Positions 24,518 to 33,170 of a stretch of DNA of 64,000 nucleotides are shown here, one piece after another; the first letter of the stretch is position 1; the number at the start of each line of letters is the position of its first letter. Position numbers and translations under genes: made by a program. The notes beneath the pieces were generated by a model, which was given only the letters and a program-made list of their open reading frames with translations, had not been told where the DNA came from and searched no databases. Origin of the DNA: UBA6398 sp963644855 (lineage in GTDB: Bacteria; Bacteroidota; Bacteroidia; Bacteroidales; Bacteroidaceae); contig CAVIQL010000003.1 in assembly GCA_963644855.1 (NCBI GenBank), positions 62,001 through 126,000 on the forward strand, given 5' to 3'.

Positions 24518-24976
24518 TTATTGCTTGTTGTTGTCGTCGCACTCTTCGTCGGCGTCAACATATTCTACATCTATATTTGCGCGTTTCAGCAAAAGAATAC
24601 CATCTTCGATGCGATATTTCTCGCCATAAATCACGCGTTTTATTCCGGCTTGAATTATAAGTTTTGCACACTCTATACACGGCGAAGTTGTAACGTATAA
24701 TGTTGCTCCGTCGCTGTTGTTTCCCGAGCGGGCAATCTTTGTTATTGCGTTGGCTTCCGCATGTAAAACATATGGTTTGGTTACGTTTTTGTCGTCCTCG
24801 CATACATTTTCAAACCCCGAAGGCGTGCCGTTGTAACCATCGCTGATTATCATTTTGTCTTTAACTATCAGCGCGCCCACTTGCCGGCGTTTGCAATAGG
24901 AGTTTTCAGACCATATTCTCGCCATTCGCATATATCGTCTGTCGAGTTCGCGTTGTTTTTTCTCTGCCGGTGTCAT
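24518..24976 (-). CDS. dCMP deaminase (ComEB-type)
   Basis: A 152-residue zinc-dependent deoxycytidylate deaminase that makes dUMP for thymidylate synthesis. Zinc-site motifs are HAEANAI (HAE at 72-74) and PCIECAKLI (PCIEC at 99-103). The N-terminal DRRYMRMARIWSENSYCKRRQVGA is characteristic of the dCMP rather than cytidine deaminase branch. It lies 11 bases downstream of the M3 peptidase gene and 10 bases upstream of the S41 gene start, inside one operon. The acidic C-terminal tail (DADEECDDNNKQ) is not part of the fold. Confidence 0.92.
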   Translation of the reverse strand: MTPAEKKQRELDRRYMRMARIWSENSYCKRRQVGALIVKDKMIISDGYNGTPSGFENVCEDDKNVTKPYVLHAEANAITKIARSGNNSDGATLYVTTSPCIECAKLIIQAGIKRVIYGEKYRIEDGILLLKRANIDVEYVDADEECDDNNKQ

Positions 24977-24987
24977 TCGTTTCTTTT

Positions 24988-27027
24988 TTATCGGGCAACT
25001 TTTATGCCATCTCGCTCCATCATTGCATCTATTGTGGGCTTTTTGCCACGGAAACGTTCATAGAGGTTCATTGGTGGCTCTGTGCCTCCGCGAGACAGTA
25101 TACAATCGCGAAAGCGTGCTGCCATTTCCTTTGAGAATACGCCTTTTTCTTTGAATGCTTTGAAAGCGTCGGCATCAAGTACTTCTGCCCATTTATAGCT
25201 ATAGTATCCGGCTGCATAGCCTCCGTCCATAATATGACTAAAGTGCACTGCGGTTCCCGTGCCCGAGGGTTCTGGCAGAAGACTTACCTCATCGGTTGCG
25301 GCATGCTCTTTTTCCATCAAACAGCCTTGGATTGGTGAGGTAATACAGTGCAGCCCCATGTCGAGAAGTCCAAACGAAACTTGGCGTATAGTGGCATAGG
25401 CTACATTATAATTGCGGCTGTTTACCACCTTTTGCATAAGTTCGTCGGGCAAAGGCTCACCGGTTTTATAGTGTATTGCAAATTTACTTAAGAATTTCTT
25501 TTCCAACGCAAAGTTTTCCATAAATTGCGACGGCAGTTCCACAAAATCCCAATACACATTGGTTCCGCTCAGCGAACGATAGGTGGTGTTTGCAAAGAGT
25601 CCGTGAAGTGAGTGCCCGAATTCGTGCAGAAAAGTTGTAACCTCGCCTAACGTAAGTAGCGAAGGGCGGTCGGCGGTTGGCTTGGTGAGATTCATTACAA
25701 CGGCTACCACGGGTCGCACGTTTTTGTCGCTTTCTTTGTATTGCGGGCTGTAGCTTGTGGTCCACGCTCCGCCTTGTTTTCCTTTTCGGGGGAAATAATC
25801 CATGTATAATGTGCCGAGAAAACTGCCATCGGCATCGTTCACGTTGTAAGCCACCACGTCGTCGGCATAAACGGGAGCGTCTTTGTTTACTCTGAACGTT
25901 ACACCGTAGAGTTGGTTGGCCAGACCGAACACTCCTTCTGCCACTTTCGACAATTCAAAGTAGGGGCGGAGCATTTCGCTATCGATATCAAACAGCGACA
26001 ACTTGAGTTTGCGTGAATAATATGCGAAGTCCCATGGTTGGAGCACGAAATCTTTTCCCTCACTCTTGCGGGCAAAATCGGCAACTGCCTTGACTTCTTC
26101 GCGTGCTTGGGGAAGGTATGCCGCAGTGAGTTCATGGAGCAATTTGTAAACGTTGTCCTTGTTTTCAGCCATGCGTTTTTCGAGCACAAAATCGGCGTAG
26201 CAATCATACCCAAGCTGTTTGGCGCTGCGGAGTCGCAGATTTACTATATCTTCGCAAATTTTGAGGTTGCTATATTTGGAGTTGTCCATACATGCCGCAT
26301 TGCGCGCCATATACAAAGTTTTTCGCAACTCGCGGTCGGGGCTATAAGTGATGAAAGGTCCGTAAACGGGTTGGTCAAGAGTGATATCCCAACCTTCGTA
26401 TCCATTCTCGACAGCCGTTTCGCGTGCTGTGCCGAGCGCAGAGGCGGGAACGCCTTCCACTTTTGAGGCATCGGTAACATTAAGATGGAAATCATTGCGC
26501 GCATGGAGCAGATTGGTAGCAAATTCCACTGTCTTTTTCGAAAATTCTTCGGAAATTCTACGTAGTTCTGCCTTTCCGTTTTCATCGAGCAGCGCACCGT
26601 TGCGAACAAATGCCTTATATGTGTTTTCGAGCAGCGTATGCTGTTCTGTGGTAAGGTTTTCGGGGCTGTGTTCCCAAACATATTTCACCCGTTCAAAGAG
26701 TTTGTCATCGAGCATCACGTTGTTGTGGTGCTGCGCAAGCATAGGAGCAAATTTCTGCGCGAGTTCTTCGAGCGTATCGTTCGACATAGCACCCTGCAAA
26801 TTAAAGAAAACGCTCTCCACTCTGTCGAGCATCTCCCCACTCTTGTCGAGCGCAGCAATTGTGTTGTCGAAATCCGGCACAGAAGCATTGGCGGTTATTT
26901 CATTCACGTCTTTCTCCGCAGCCTTTATGCCCGCAATCATTGCAGGCTCAAAATCGCTGTCTTTGATATCTCTAAAAGGAGGCAGCACAAAGGGTTTCAG
27001 CAGCGGGTTGTTATGTTGATTTTCCAT
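24988..27027 (-). CDS. dcp: M3-family metallopeptidase (dipeptidyl carboxypeptidase-like)
   Basis: A 679-residue zinc peptidase of the thimet oligopeptidase/Dcp clan. The zinc site is HEFGH at 468-472, with the third ligand in the downstream ELPSQFMENF. The rest is the elongated all-helical channel typical of the clan. No signal peptide: the N-terminus MENQHNNPLLKPFVLPPF is typical of cytosolic or lipid-free forms. It degrades short peptides, releasing C-terminal dipeptides if truly Dcp. First gene of the operon with dCMP deaminase, S41 protease and formyl-THF cyclo-ligase; the functional link is loose. Confidence 0.9.
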   Translation of the reverse strand: MENQHNNPLLKPFVLPPFRDIKDSDFEPAMIAGIKAAEKDVNEITANASVPDFDNTIAALDKSGEMLDRVESVFFNLQGAMSNDTLEELAQKFAPMLAQHHNNVMLDDKLFERVKYVWEHSPENLTTEQHTLLENTYKAFVRNGALLDENGKAELRRISEEFSKKTVEFATNLLHARNDFHLNVTDASKVEGVPASALGTARETAVENGYEGWDITLDQPVYGPFITYSPDRELRKTLYMARNAACMDNSKYSNLKICEDIVNLRLRSAKQLGYDCYADFVLEKRMAENKDNVYKLLHELTAAYLPQAREEVKAVADFARKSEGKDFVLQPWDFAYYSRKLKLSLFDIDSEMLRPYFELSKVAEGVFGLANQLYGVTFRVNKDAPVYADDVVAYNVNDADGSFLGTLYMDYFPRKGKQGGAWTTSYSPQYKESDKNVRPVVAVVMNLTKPTADRPSLLTLGEVTTFLHEFGHSLHGLFANTTYRSLSGTNVYWDFVELPSQFMENFALEKKFLSKFAIHYKTGEPLPDELMQKVVNSRNYNVAYATIRQVSFGLLDMGLHCITSPIQGCLMEKEHAATDEVSLLPEPSGTGTAVHFSHIMDGGYAAGYYSYKWAEVLDADAFKAFKEKGVFSKEMAARFRDCILSRGGTEPPMNLYERFRGKKPTIDAMMERDGIKVAR

Positions 27028-27077
27028 TTTCGCAGATTATGTATTTAACAGTTTACGTCCATAGACGATTGTCTTAG

Positions 27078-27085
27078 CAAAGTTA
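27078..27085 (-). promoter_or_regulatory. -7 box of the dcp operon
   Basis: TAACTTTG on the minus strand, 50 bases before the dcp ATG; a TTG 22 bases further up is a weak -33 candidate. Confidence 0.5.
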
Positions 27086-27149
27086 GTGATTTCTGCCGTA
27101 TTTAAGCCAACAAAAACGTCTTGCCGCAGCACATCTTTCCATTTTTGCA

Positions 27150-27318
27150 AAAAATCCAAGGCATCTAATTTAAGTTCCAACGCGTATAATTTTAATTAGG
27201 TCAGACCTCGTTTCAAACCATATCCTATCTCGTAAAAATAATATCCGACCTTTTTTAAAAAAGGTCAGACATTGTTTAAAAAATATCAGACATTGTTTTT
27301 GCGATATCCCATATCATA
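27150..27318. repeat. Composite repeat: module B plus palindrome array, copy 8
   Basis: Module B (27154-27220) has TCCAAGGCATCTAATTTAAG and then AATTAGGTCAGACCTCGTTT. The array has units AATATCCGACCTT, AAGGTCAGACATT, AATATCAGACATT, flanks TCTCGTAAAAAT and GTTTTTGCGATA. It lies in a divergent gap (27028-27441); the rest of that gap shows only the dcp -7 box. Confidence 0.85.
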
Positions 27319-27441
27319 AAAACCTTATTTCGCATTCGCCCCACGTAGAGCTACAAATTGTATGCAGTTTCGGAAATAATGCTTAATTTTACACCTCGAA
27401 TTCATAACAACTCTAACAATATCGTTACGGCGTCAACGCCC

Positions 27442-28971
27442 ATGAAAATGAAAAGAACCATATCAAAACTCATCACCGCATTGGCGGTTTTTTGTTGCCT
27501 TGAAGTTTCAGGAGTAGCAAAGGCACAAATCTCTACAAACACTCCCAAACGCGAATTTCGCGGAGCGTGGATTCAAACAGTCAACGGACAATACATGGGA
27601 ATGGAGCGCGACCAAATGCAGCGCACACTCACTTCGTATCTCGACGCATTCAAGCGCAACGGGCTCAACGCTGTGATGTTTCAAGTGAGATGCGAAGGCG
27701 ACGCCCTCTACCAAAGCAGCTACGAGCCTTGGAGCTATTACCTCACAGGGCAACAAGGCAAAGCCCCCAACCCTTTTTGGGACCCCCTTGACTGGATGGT
27801 AAAAGAATGCCACAAACGTGGACTTGAATGCCACGCATGGATAAATCCCTATAGGGCAAAAACAGCTGCCAAACACGATATGGCGATGAACCACCCCTAT
27901 AACATGTATCCCGATCATTTCTTTAAATATGGCGACCTTATACTCTTCGATCCGGGAGAACCCTACAACCGACAATATATATGCCGTGTGGTTTCAGACA
28001 TACTGCACCATTACGACGTTGATGGCATACATATGGACGATTACTTCTACCCCTATCCCGGCGGGCAGAAGTCTATTCCCGACGACAACACTTATGCAAA
28101 ATACAACAACGGCATTCAAAACCGTGCCGACTGGCGACGCTACAACGTAAACGAACTCGTGCGCATGCTCCACGACACTATTCGCGCCGTAAAGCCATGG
28201 GTGAAATTCGGCGTCTCGCCTTTTGGAATCTATCATAACGCACGTCGCGGCGGAAACATACCTGGCTCCGACACCAACGGACTTGAAAACTACGAAGACC
28301 TTTATGCCGATGTGCTTTACTGGGTAAATCAAGGCTGGGTGGACTATGCAATGCCGCAACTCTATTGGCAAATCGGACATCCCGTAGCCGATTACGCCAC
28401 ACTCATACGTTGGTGGAGCAAATACGTAACAAATCGCCCGCTAATCATAGGCGAAAGCGTGGAAAACACCATAAAATACCCCGATCCCGCAAATCCGCAA
28501 AGCCATCAGCTACTTGCGAAAATGAATCTCGAACGTTCGCTCGGCGTAGCAGGAAGTTGTCAATGGTATGGCGCAGCGTTTGCCGAAAACAAAGGCAATT
28601 ACGCCGAAGCAATACGACAACTTTATTTCTCAAAGCCAGCCCTTCCGCCCGCAATGCCGTTTATCAGCACCAAAACTCCGGGAAAAGTAAAGAAACTCAA
28701 ACCCATTTGGACCGAAGACGGCTACATTCTGTTTTGGACGGCACCCAAGGCGCGCAACGTCATGGACGAGGCGCAGCGTTACGTGATTTATCGTTTTGCG
28801 GCGGGAGAGCCAATAAATACCGACGATGCTTCACACATCATCGACATAACTTCCGAAACTTTCCTCAAACTTCCTTACGACAACGGCACAGAACGTTACA
28901 CCTATGTAGTGAGTGCGCTCAACCGCATAGGAGCAGAGTCGAAAACCAAGAAGAAAAGCGTAAAACTTTAA
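27442..28971 (+). CDS. GHL10/DUF187-type glycoside hydrolase-like protein
   Basis: A 509-residue exported protein of the family-10-like (YngK/GHL10) group. Signal peptide about 1-28 (KRTISKLITALAVFCCLEV, cleavage near AKAQ). The TIM-barrel begins REFRGAWIQTVNG and includes NAVMFQVRCEGDALY, GLECHAWINPYR, VDGIHMDDYFYPYP and WVKFGVSPFGIYHN, all recognisable family stretches. A C-terminal fibronectin-III-like domain runs from about 420 to 505 and carries APKARN/RYVIYRF. The family is suspected of acting on peptidoglycan or other envelope glycans, without a settled substrate. ATG 27442 is chosen over an upstream in-frame start because it begins the signal peptide. Confidence 0.82.
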   Translation: MKMKRTISKLITALAVFCCLEVSGVAKAQISTNTPKREFRGAWIQTVNGQYMGMERDQMQRTLTSYLDAFKRNGLNAVMFQVRCEGDALYQSSYEPWSYYLTGQQGKAPNPFWDPLDWMVKECHKRGLECHAWINPYRAKTAAKHDMAMNHPYNMYPDHFFKYGDLILFDPGEPYNRQYICRVVSDILHHYDVDGIHMDDYFYPYPGGQKSIPDDNTYAKYNNGIQNRADWRRYNVNELVRMLHDTIRAVKPWVKFGVSPFGIYHNARRGGNIPGSDTNGLENYEDLYADVLYWVNQGWVDYAMPQLYWQIGHPVADYATLIRWWSKYVTNRPLIIGESVENTIKYPDPANPQSHQLLAKMNLERSLGVAGSCQWYGAAFAENKGNYAEAIRQLYFSKPALPPAMPFISTKTPGKVKKLKPIWTEDGYILFWTAPKARNVMDEAQRYVIYRFAAGEPINTDDASHIIDITSETFLKLPYDNGTERYTYVVSALNRIGAESKTKKKSVKL

Positions 28972-29055
28972 GCACAACAACATTCGGAAAAGCGGCTTGG
29001 TTTATCACAAAAGCAATTTGGCTCATAGAATAAACCTCCGCAATACAACAAAAAC

Positions 29056-29098
29056 AAATGTCGGCGCGAAACCAACAATTTCGCGCCGACATTTATTT
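29056..29098. terminator. Bidirectional terminator
   Basis: Perfect 16-bp stem (29056-29071 with 29079-29094, core TCGGCGCGAAA) flanked by A-rich and T-rich sequence. It separates two convergent genes and here replaces the palindrome array. Confidence 0.82.
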
Positions 29099-29115
29099 TA
29101 TATGCTATGAACAAT

Positions 29116-31038
29116 CTACAACTTGCGGTCGAGAATAGTCTTGCCATTTGCAGCAAAAACCCTCAGTCGCAATTCATCACCGTTTTTCTGCAAAACCATA
29201 ACCGTTCCCATTTCCTTTCCGTCCATACTCGGGCCACCTCCGCCCACACATGGCATAGGATTTCCCTGTTGTCCTTTTTCGTAGAAGTAATATTGGTGTG
29301 CGTGAGCCGTCAAGTTAACGTCAAACTTCACCTTTTCAATCAACGGGCTCCAAAGCTCGGTCCACGGGTGATAGTTATCGGTATAAACTTCTTCGGTACC
29401 CCAAATAGGAATATGGTTAATCAAAATATGACGACGGGCTTTCTTGAATTCTTTACTCTTTAATTCTTTTTCAAGAAAGACTTTCTGGTCTGCACGAAGC
29501 TTTGTAAAATCGTTCAAACCATAGTAAACCCAAAATCCATCGTTTTTGTCTTCGCCACAATCAAGTACCACGAAACGAGTATCGCCCCAAGAAAAAGCAC
29601 CATAGGTTTTGCCGCCAAAGTTATCGGTAAGCGAAAGCATTCCGGCGGAATATGCGTTGCGAATCTCGTGATTGCCACGAATGATAATCGTTGGAATATC
29701 GGCGGCATCAGCACCTCGCATCAAAACATTCACTCTTTCTATGGCATGGGTGCGGTTTTGTGGTTCCGGCACGCAGTCTCCGTTGAAAAACACCAAATCC
29801 GGTTTAATTCCATTGCGCTTAACAATATCAGCAAGTGCGTTCATAACATGATCTTGTTCGTGAAGATCGTTATAGATAACTGCTGTAAAATTTTTCGCAT
29901 CGGGAGATGGTAGTGTGAATGTGTGCCATTGTGTTTTTACTGTACTGCCAAGAATTTTACGATAGGCTTCGTTGAGCAACACTTCCTGGGCACAAACGCG
30001 ATAATAATACTTCACACCGGGGCGAAGACTGTCAAGGCGCACTTTATTCTCTATATCGTAGCAAAGTTCCTGCCCCGCGAGAATTGTACGGGCGCTTTTT
30101 AATTTTGTAGTGTCCGTTCCATATTCAACCCAAGTGTGCACCACGGCGTTCGTCTGATACATTACGGTTACGGCATCGTTGGTAAAATCTTGCAGATATG
30201 GGTCGGAATACAAAAGTTTATCGGAAGGAGTTGCAAAACGTATGTCGGCGTAAACAGGACGATGGTCAGAAGCTTGCGGCTCATTGAGAACGCCGTTGCG
30301 CAAAAGCACCACGCTTTTTGCCTGCTCGTTTTTGAACAGCGCAATATAGTCTATTGTTTCCTTGGGAGCATTTGCAGGAAAAGTTGGTGCCTTGGGATCG
30401 GTAAGAAGTGTGAAATATCGCGCGAGATATTTGCCTTCAAAAGATTCGGGAGTGAAATTCAAATCGCCTGCAAGGAAGAATGGTTTGTCATACTTGGCTG
30501 CTTCGCTACGCAGAATGTCTATCGATTTGATTTGGTCTACCGGAGTGAGCGAGAAATGGGTTGATGCAAACACATAGTCAGGATATTCGGCTATAATGAG
30601 CGTACGTTTTTCTTCGCGTCCGGGCATTGTGATACGGGTGATGCTTTGCGGATATTTTTTTGCGAGCATTCCCATGCCGTATTTGCCGTCTTGGTAGGGT
30701 ATAGAGGGAGAATAAACGTAATGCATGCCCAAAGCGTTGGCATATTCTTTGATTGCGAAATGTCCTTTTGAGCGTTTCGTCATGCTGTCAACCTCGTCTA
30801 TTGTAATGAGGTCGGGACTCATATTTCCTATTATGCTTGCCTGCCGCTCATAGTTGAATGTTTTGCCGTCAACTTGCTTTCCGTTGTAGATGTTATACGA
30901 CATTATGCGCAGCGTGTTGCTTTCGCCGTGGTCGTATTGCGCTTTTGCGCCTTGCGAAACGAGGCTTAGCGCTGCCAATGCTGCAAACGCTGCATTTGAG
31001 ACTCTGTGCAGTGGAGCGAATTTGTGTTGAAATTTCAT
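29116..31038 (-). CDS. Fusion: endonuclease/exonuclease/phosphatase plus metallophosphatase
   Basis: A 640-residue exported protein joining two unrelated phosphoesterases. After a signal peptide (about 1-34), an EEP domain spans about 42-270: MSYNIYNG (46-53), E82 in DLITIDEVD, GDLN at 191-194, SDHRPV at 257-262. A fibronectin/purple-acid-phosphatase-like beta domain follows (about 285-375), then a calcineurin-like metallophosphatase: NDLHE 390-394, NGD 419-421, GNHE 455-458, and a C-terminal NLTAHAHQY. It may strip phosphate from nucleotides, DNA or phospholipids in the periplasm; substrates are inference. ATG 31038 follows the epimerase-like gene by 10 bases, so the pair form an operon. Confidence 0.85.
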   Translation of the reverse strand: MKFQHKFAPLHRVSNAAFAALAALSLVSQGAKAQYDHGESNTLRIMSYNIYNGKQVDGKTFNYERQASIIGNMSPDLITIDEVDSMTKRSKGHFAIKEYANALGMHYVYSPSIPYQDGKYGMGMLAKKYPQSITRITMPGREEKRTLIIAEYPDYVFASTHFSLTPVDQIKSIDILRSEAAKYDKPFFLAGDLNFTPESFEGKYLARYFTLLTDPKAPTFPANAPKETIDYIALFKNEQAKSVVLLRNGVLNEPQASDHRPVYADIRFATPSDKLLYSDPYLQDFTNDAVTVMYQTNAVVHTWVEYGTDTTKLKSARTILAGQELCYDIENKVRLDSLRPGVKYYYRVCAQEVLLNEAYRKILGSTVKTQWHTFTLPSPDAKNFTAVIYNDLHEQDHVMNALADIVKRNGIKPDLVFFNGDCVPEPQNRTHAIERVNVLMRGADAADIPTIIIRGNHEIRNAYSAGMLSLTDNFGGKTYGAFSWGDTRFVVLDCGEDKNDGFWVYYGLNDFTKLRADQKVFLEKELKSKEFKKARRHILINHIPIWGTEEVYTDNYHPWTELWSPLIEKVKFDVNLTAHAHQYYFYEKGQQGNPMPCVGGGGPSMDGKEMGTVMVLQKNGDELRLRVFAANGKTILDRKL

Positions 31039-31048
31039 TTCGGGAGTT

Positions 31049-31918
31049 TTATAGTATTTCGATATCGTATCCGCCTTTCCATTCTCCGTATGCCGGCACG
31101 ATGTTAGTATAAGGTCGTTCAGAAAATTCGCCTTTGTATCCTTCGCTGTCGCATAGTCCGTACCACGGTTCCAGACATACAAACGGAGCGTCTACGCCAT
31201 AGGGCGACCAAAGCAGGAACACGGGCGCTGTGCTGCTCACTTTGACCACTGGCTTTTGGTTTTGGTCGAGAAGTGTAACGCTATGCACTTGGTCTTTGTC
31301 GATTATTATTGAATCTACTTTGAACACGTCATCGGTGAGTGGCATTTTGCCGTCGGGTGCAGGCAGAGTGTAACGCCGTTTGCCGAGACAGCCGCCCACG
31401 CCTACGGTTGCGCTTTCGGGCGATGGTTTGTCAAACACGGCATATCCCTTGATGTCGTCGCCAGGTTTGAAACCGCGGAAATAGAATGAGGGGTGTCCAC
31501 CGATATGAAACGGCATATCGTCGCAACCCACGTTTTTCACCGTCCATTCCACCTTTATAGTCTTGTCGACAATGGTAAATTTCTGTTCCAGTTCAAATTT
31601 GAACGGAAACATGTCGCGAGTAGCTTCGGTGTCGTGGGTTGTATAGGTAATGGAGTGCTCTGTTTTTTCCTTCACTTCGAATTCTGTGTTCTGCAAAAAG
31701 CCATGTTTGCTCATTTCGCGCCACACACCGCGATGTTGGTAACGTCCTTCCCACACAGCGCCTACCGTGGGAAAAAGCATTGGGCAATGACGGCCCCAAA
31801 TTTTAGGGTCAGCCTGCCACATTAGTTCCTCGCCGTTTTCCTCATTGCGTATGCTGCAAAGTTCCGCACTGAGCTTGCGTGTGCGAATGCTTATTTTGCC
31901 ATTTATAAGTTCTACCAT
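31049..31918 (-). CDS. Aldose 1-epimerase-like protein (LacX/YeaD type)
   Basis: A 289-residue cytoplasmic beta-sandwich protein of the galactose-mutarotase superfamily. Recognisable are ELMWQADPKIWGRHCPMLFP, HGFLQNTEFEV, HIGGHPSFYF (catalytic-histidine region) and FVCLEPWYGLCDS (glutamate region). It resembles the LacX/YeaD group rather than true GalM, which suggests it acts on hexose-6-phosphates or another sugar. A clear GalM is at 36459. It is the first gene of a two-gene operon with the phosphoesterase fusion and has a full -33/-7 promoter. Confidence 0.83.
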   Translation of the reverse strand: MVELINGKISIRTRKLSAELCSIRNEENGEELMWQADPKIWGRHCPMLFPTVGAVWEGRYQHRGVWREMSKHGFLQNTEFEVKEKTEHSITYTTHDTEATRDMFPFKFELEQKFTIVDKTIKVEWTVKNVGCDDMPFHIGGHPSFYFRGFKPGDDIKGYAVFDKPSPESATVGVGGCLGKRRYTLPAPDGKMPLTDDVFKVDSIIIDKDQVHSVTLLDQNQKPVVKVSSTAPVFLLWSPYGVDAPFVCLEPWYGLCDSEGYKGEFSERPYTNIVPAYGEWKGGYDIEIL

Positions 31919-31961
31919 TTCTGTATATTATTTAGATTTGTTGTCTCAAAACTACTTGCTG

Positions 31962-31994
31962 CAAAGATAATCTTTTTTTCGAGGGAACGGCAAA
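31962..31994 (-). promoter_or_regulatory. Promoter of the epimerase-like/phosphoesterase operon
   Basis: TATCTTTG (31962-31969) with TTTG (31991-31994) 21 bases upstream on the minus strand, 43 bases before the ATG. The -33 box ends about 15 bases from a palindrome array. Confidence 0.65.
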
Positions 31995-31999
31995 CCTTG

Positions 32000-32090
32000 G
32001 GTGTAAAAACAATATCCGATATTTTTTAAACGATATCCGACCTTTTTTAAAAAAGGTCGGATATTATTTTTGCAATATCCTATATAGGAA
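32000..32090. repeat. 21-bp phased palindrome array, copy 9
   Basis: Units AATATCCGATATT, GATATCCGACCTT, AAGGTCGGATATT; units 2 and 3 are a near-perfect inverted repeat. Flanks GTGTAAAAAC and ATTTTTGCAATA. It sits between the permease stop and the next minus-strand promoter. Confidence 0.86.
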
Positions 32091-32125
32091 AAACGCTTAT
32101 TGCGAAAGGCTTTTTCAAGAAGCAA

Positions 32126-33166
32126 TCAAGAGAGATTTCTACGGCGTGAGGCAGAGAACAAAACGTATAATATCACCGGCACGCCCCACATCGAAGTTAC
32201 CACATTGAGAGGTATCAACATTCCGTTGCCCGGAAGATTGCACACAAGGTTGCACGCGCCCGCCACAGCCGCTCCCATGAGCATGACAAGGGGAAGCAGT
32301 ATGCGGTGGTTGCTTGTGGCAGAGGCAAAACGCGCCATGTGGGGCACGGCAAGCCCTATGAATGCCACCGGACCGCACAGCGCCGTGGGCACAGCCGAGA
32401 GTATTCCCGTGATGACAAATACCCAAAGGCGCACACGCCTCACCGACACTCCGAGATTCATTGCATAGTTGTCGCCAAGCAGCATGGCATTGAGAGATTT
32501 TGACATCAGCAGCGCAAAAAACAATGCCGCAAGCATCACAACGCAAAACGCGGGCAAGATGTTGCGCGAAACGCCGCCAAAGCTGCCCATGCCCCAAAAT
32601 ATATAGGAATGCACGCCCTCGGCTGTAGCTATCGAACTAAGCAACTCTATTATCGCCGATATTATATAGCCCACCATTATTCCGGCAATGAGCAACACCA
32701 ATCCGCTACGCAATGTGGCTGCAAAAGTAGTGAGCAACAGTAAAACGAGAGCCGCACCAATAAAGGCGGAAACCACTGTGAGGGCAAATCCCGTGAGACT
32801 CAAACCGCCGGCAACCACTCCGCCGCCAAGCAAAAGCATTGCCACCGCCACACCAAGGCTCGCCCCGGCGTTGATACCCAACACCGACGGGTCGGCAAGA
32901 GGATTGGCAAAAATAGTTTGAAGCATCAAACCCGCCGCAGCAAGCGAAGCTCCACACAAAACAGCTGCCACCGCCTGCGGAAGCCGAGAGTCGAGCACGA
33001 TAAAGCTAACCGTTTCGCCAACATCGCCTCCCGTAAGCACACCAACGACTTCGGCAGCAGAAATATGCACCGAACCGCAAAAAATGTTCAGCACAAAAAA
33101 CGCCAAAGCCGCCAACGCAGCCACTACATTCGCTACAACAATGCGCCTATGCCACACCACTTTCAC
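32126..33166 (-). CDS. FecCD/BtuC-type ABC permease
   Basis: A 346-residue inner-membrane protein with nine or ten transmembrane helices. Family landmarks: LDSRLPQAVAAVLCGASLAAAGLMLQ, NPLADPSVLGINAGASLG, and CGPVAFIGLAVPHMAR, followed by PLNVVTSMWGVPVILYVLF. As a homodimer it imports cobalamin, haem or ferric siderophore from the periplasmic binding protein encoded 4 bases upstream. There is no ATPase gene here; the FecE-type ATPase at 5600-6397 is the best candidate partner. The gene ends in SRRRNLS and is followed by a palindrome array. Confidence 0.92.
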   Translation of the reverse strand: MKVVWHRRIVVANVVAALAALAFFVLNIFCGSVHISAAEVVGVLTGGDVGETVSFIVLDSRLPQAVAAVLCGASLAAAGLMLQTIFANPLADPSVLGINAGASLGVAVAMLLLGGGVVAGGLSLTGFALTVVSAFIGAALVLLLLTTFAATLRSGLVLLIAGIMVGYIISAIIELLSSIATAEGVHSYIFWGMGSFGGVSRNILPAFCVVMLAALFFALLMSKSLNAMLLGDNYAMNLGVSVRRVRLWVFVITGILSAVPTALCGPVAFIGLAVPHMARFASATSNHRILLPLVMLMGAAVAGACNLVCNLPGNGMLIPLNVVTSMWGVPVILYVLFSASRRRNLS

Positions 33167-33170
33167 AACT

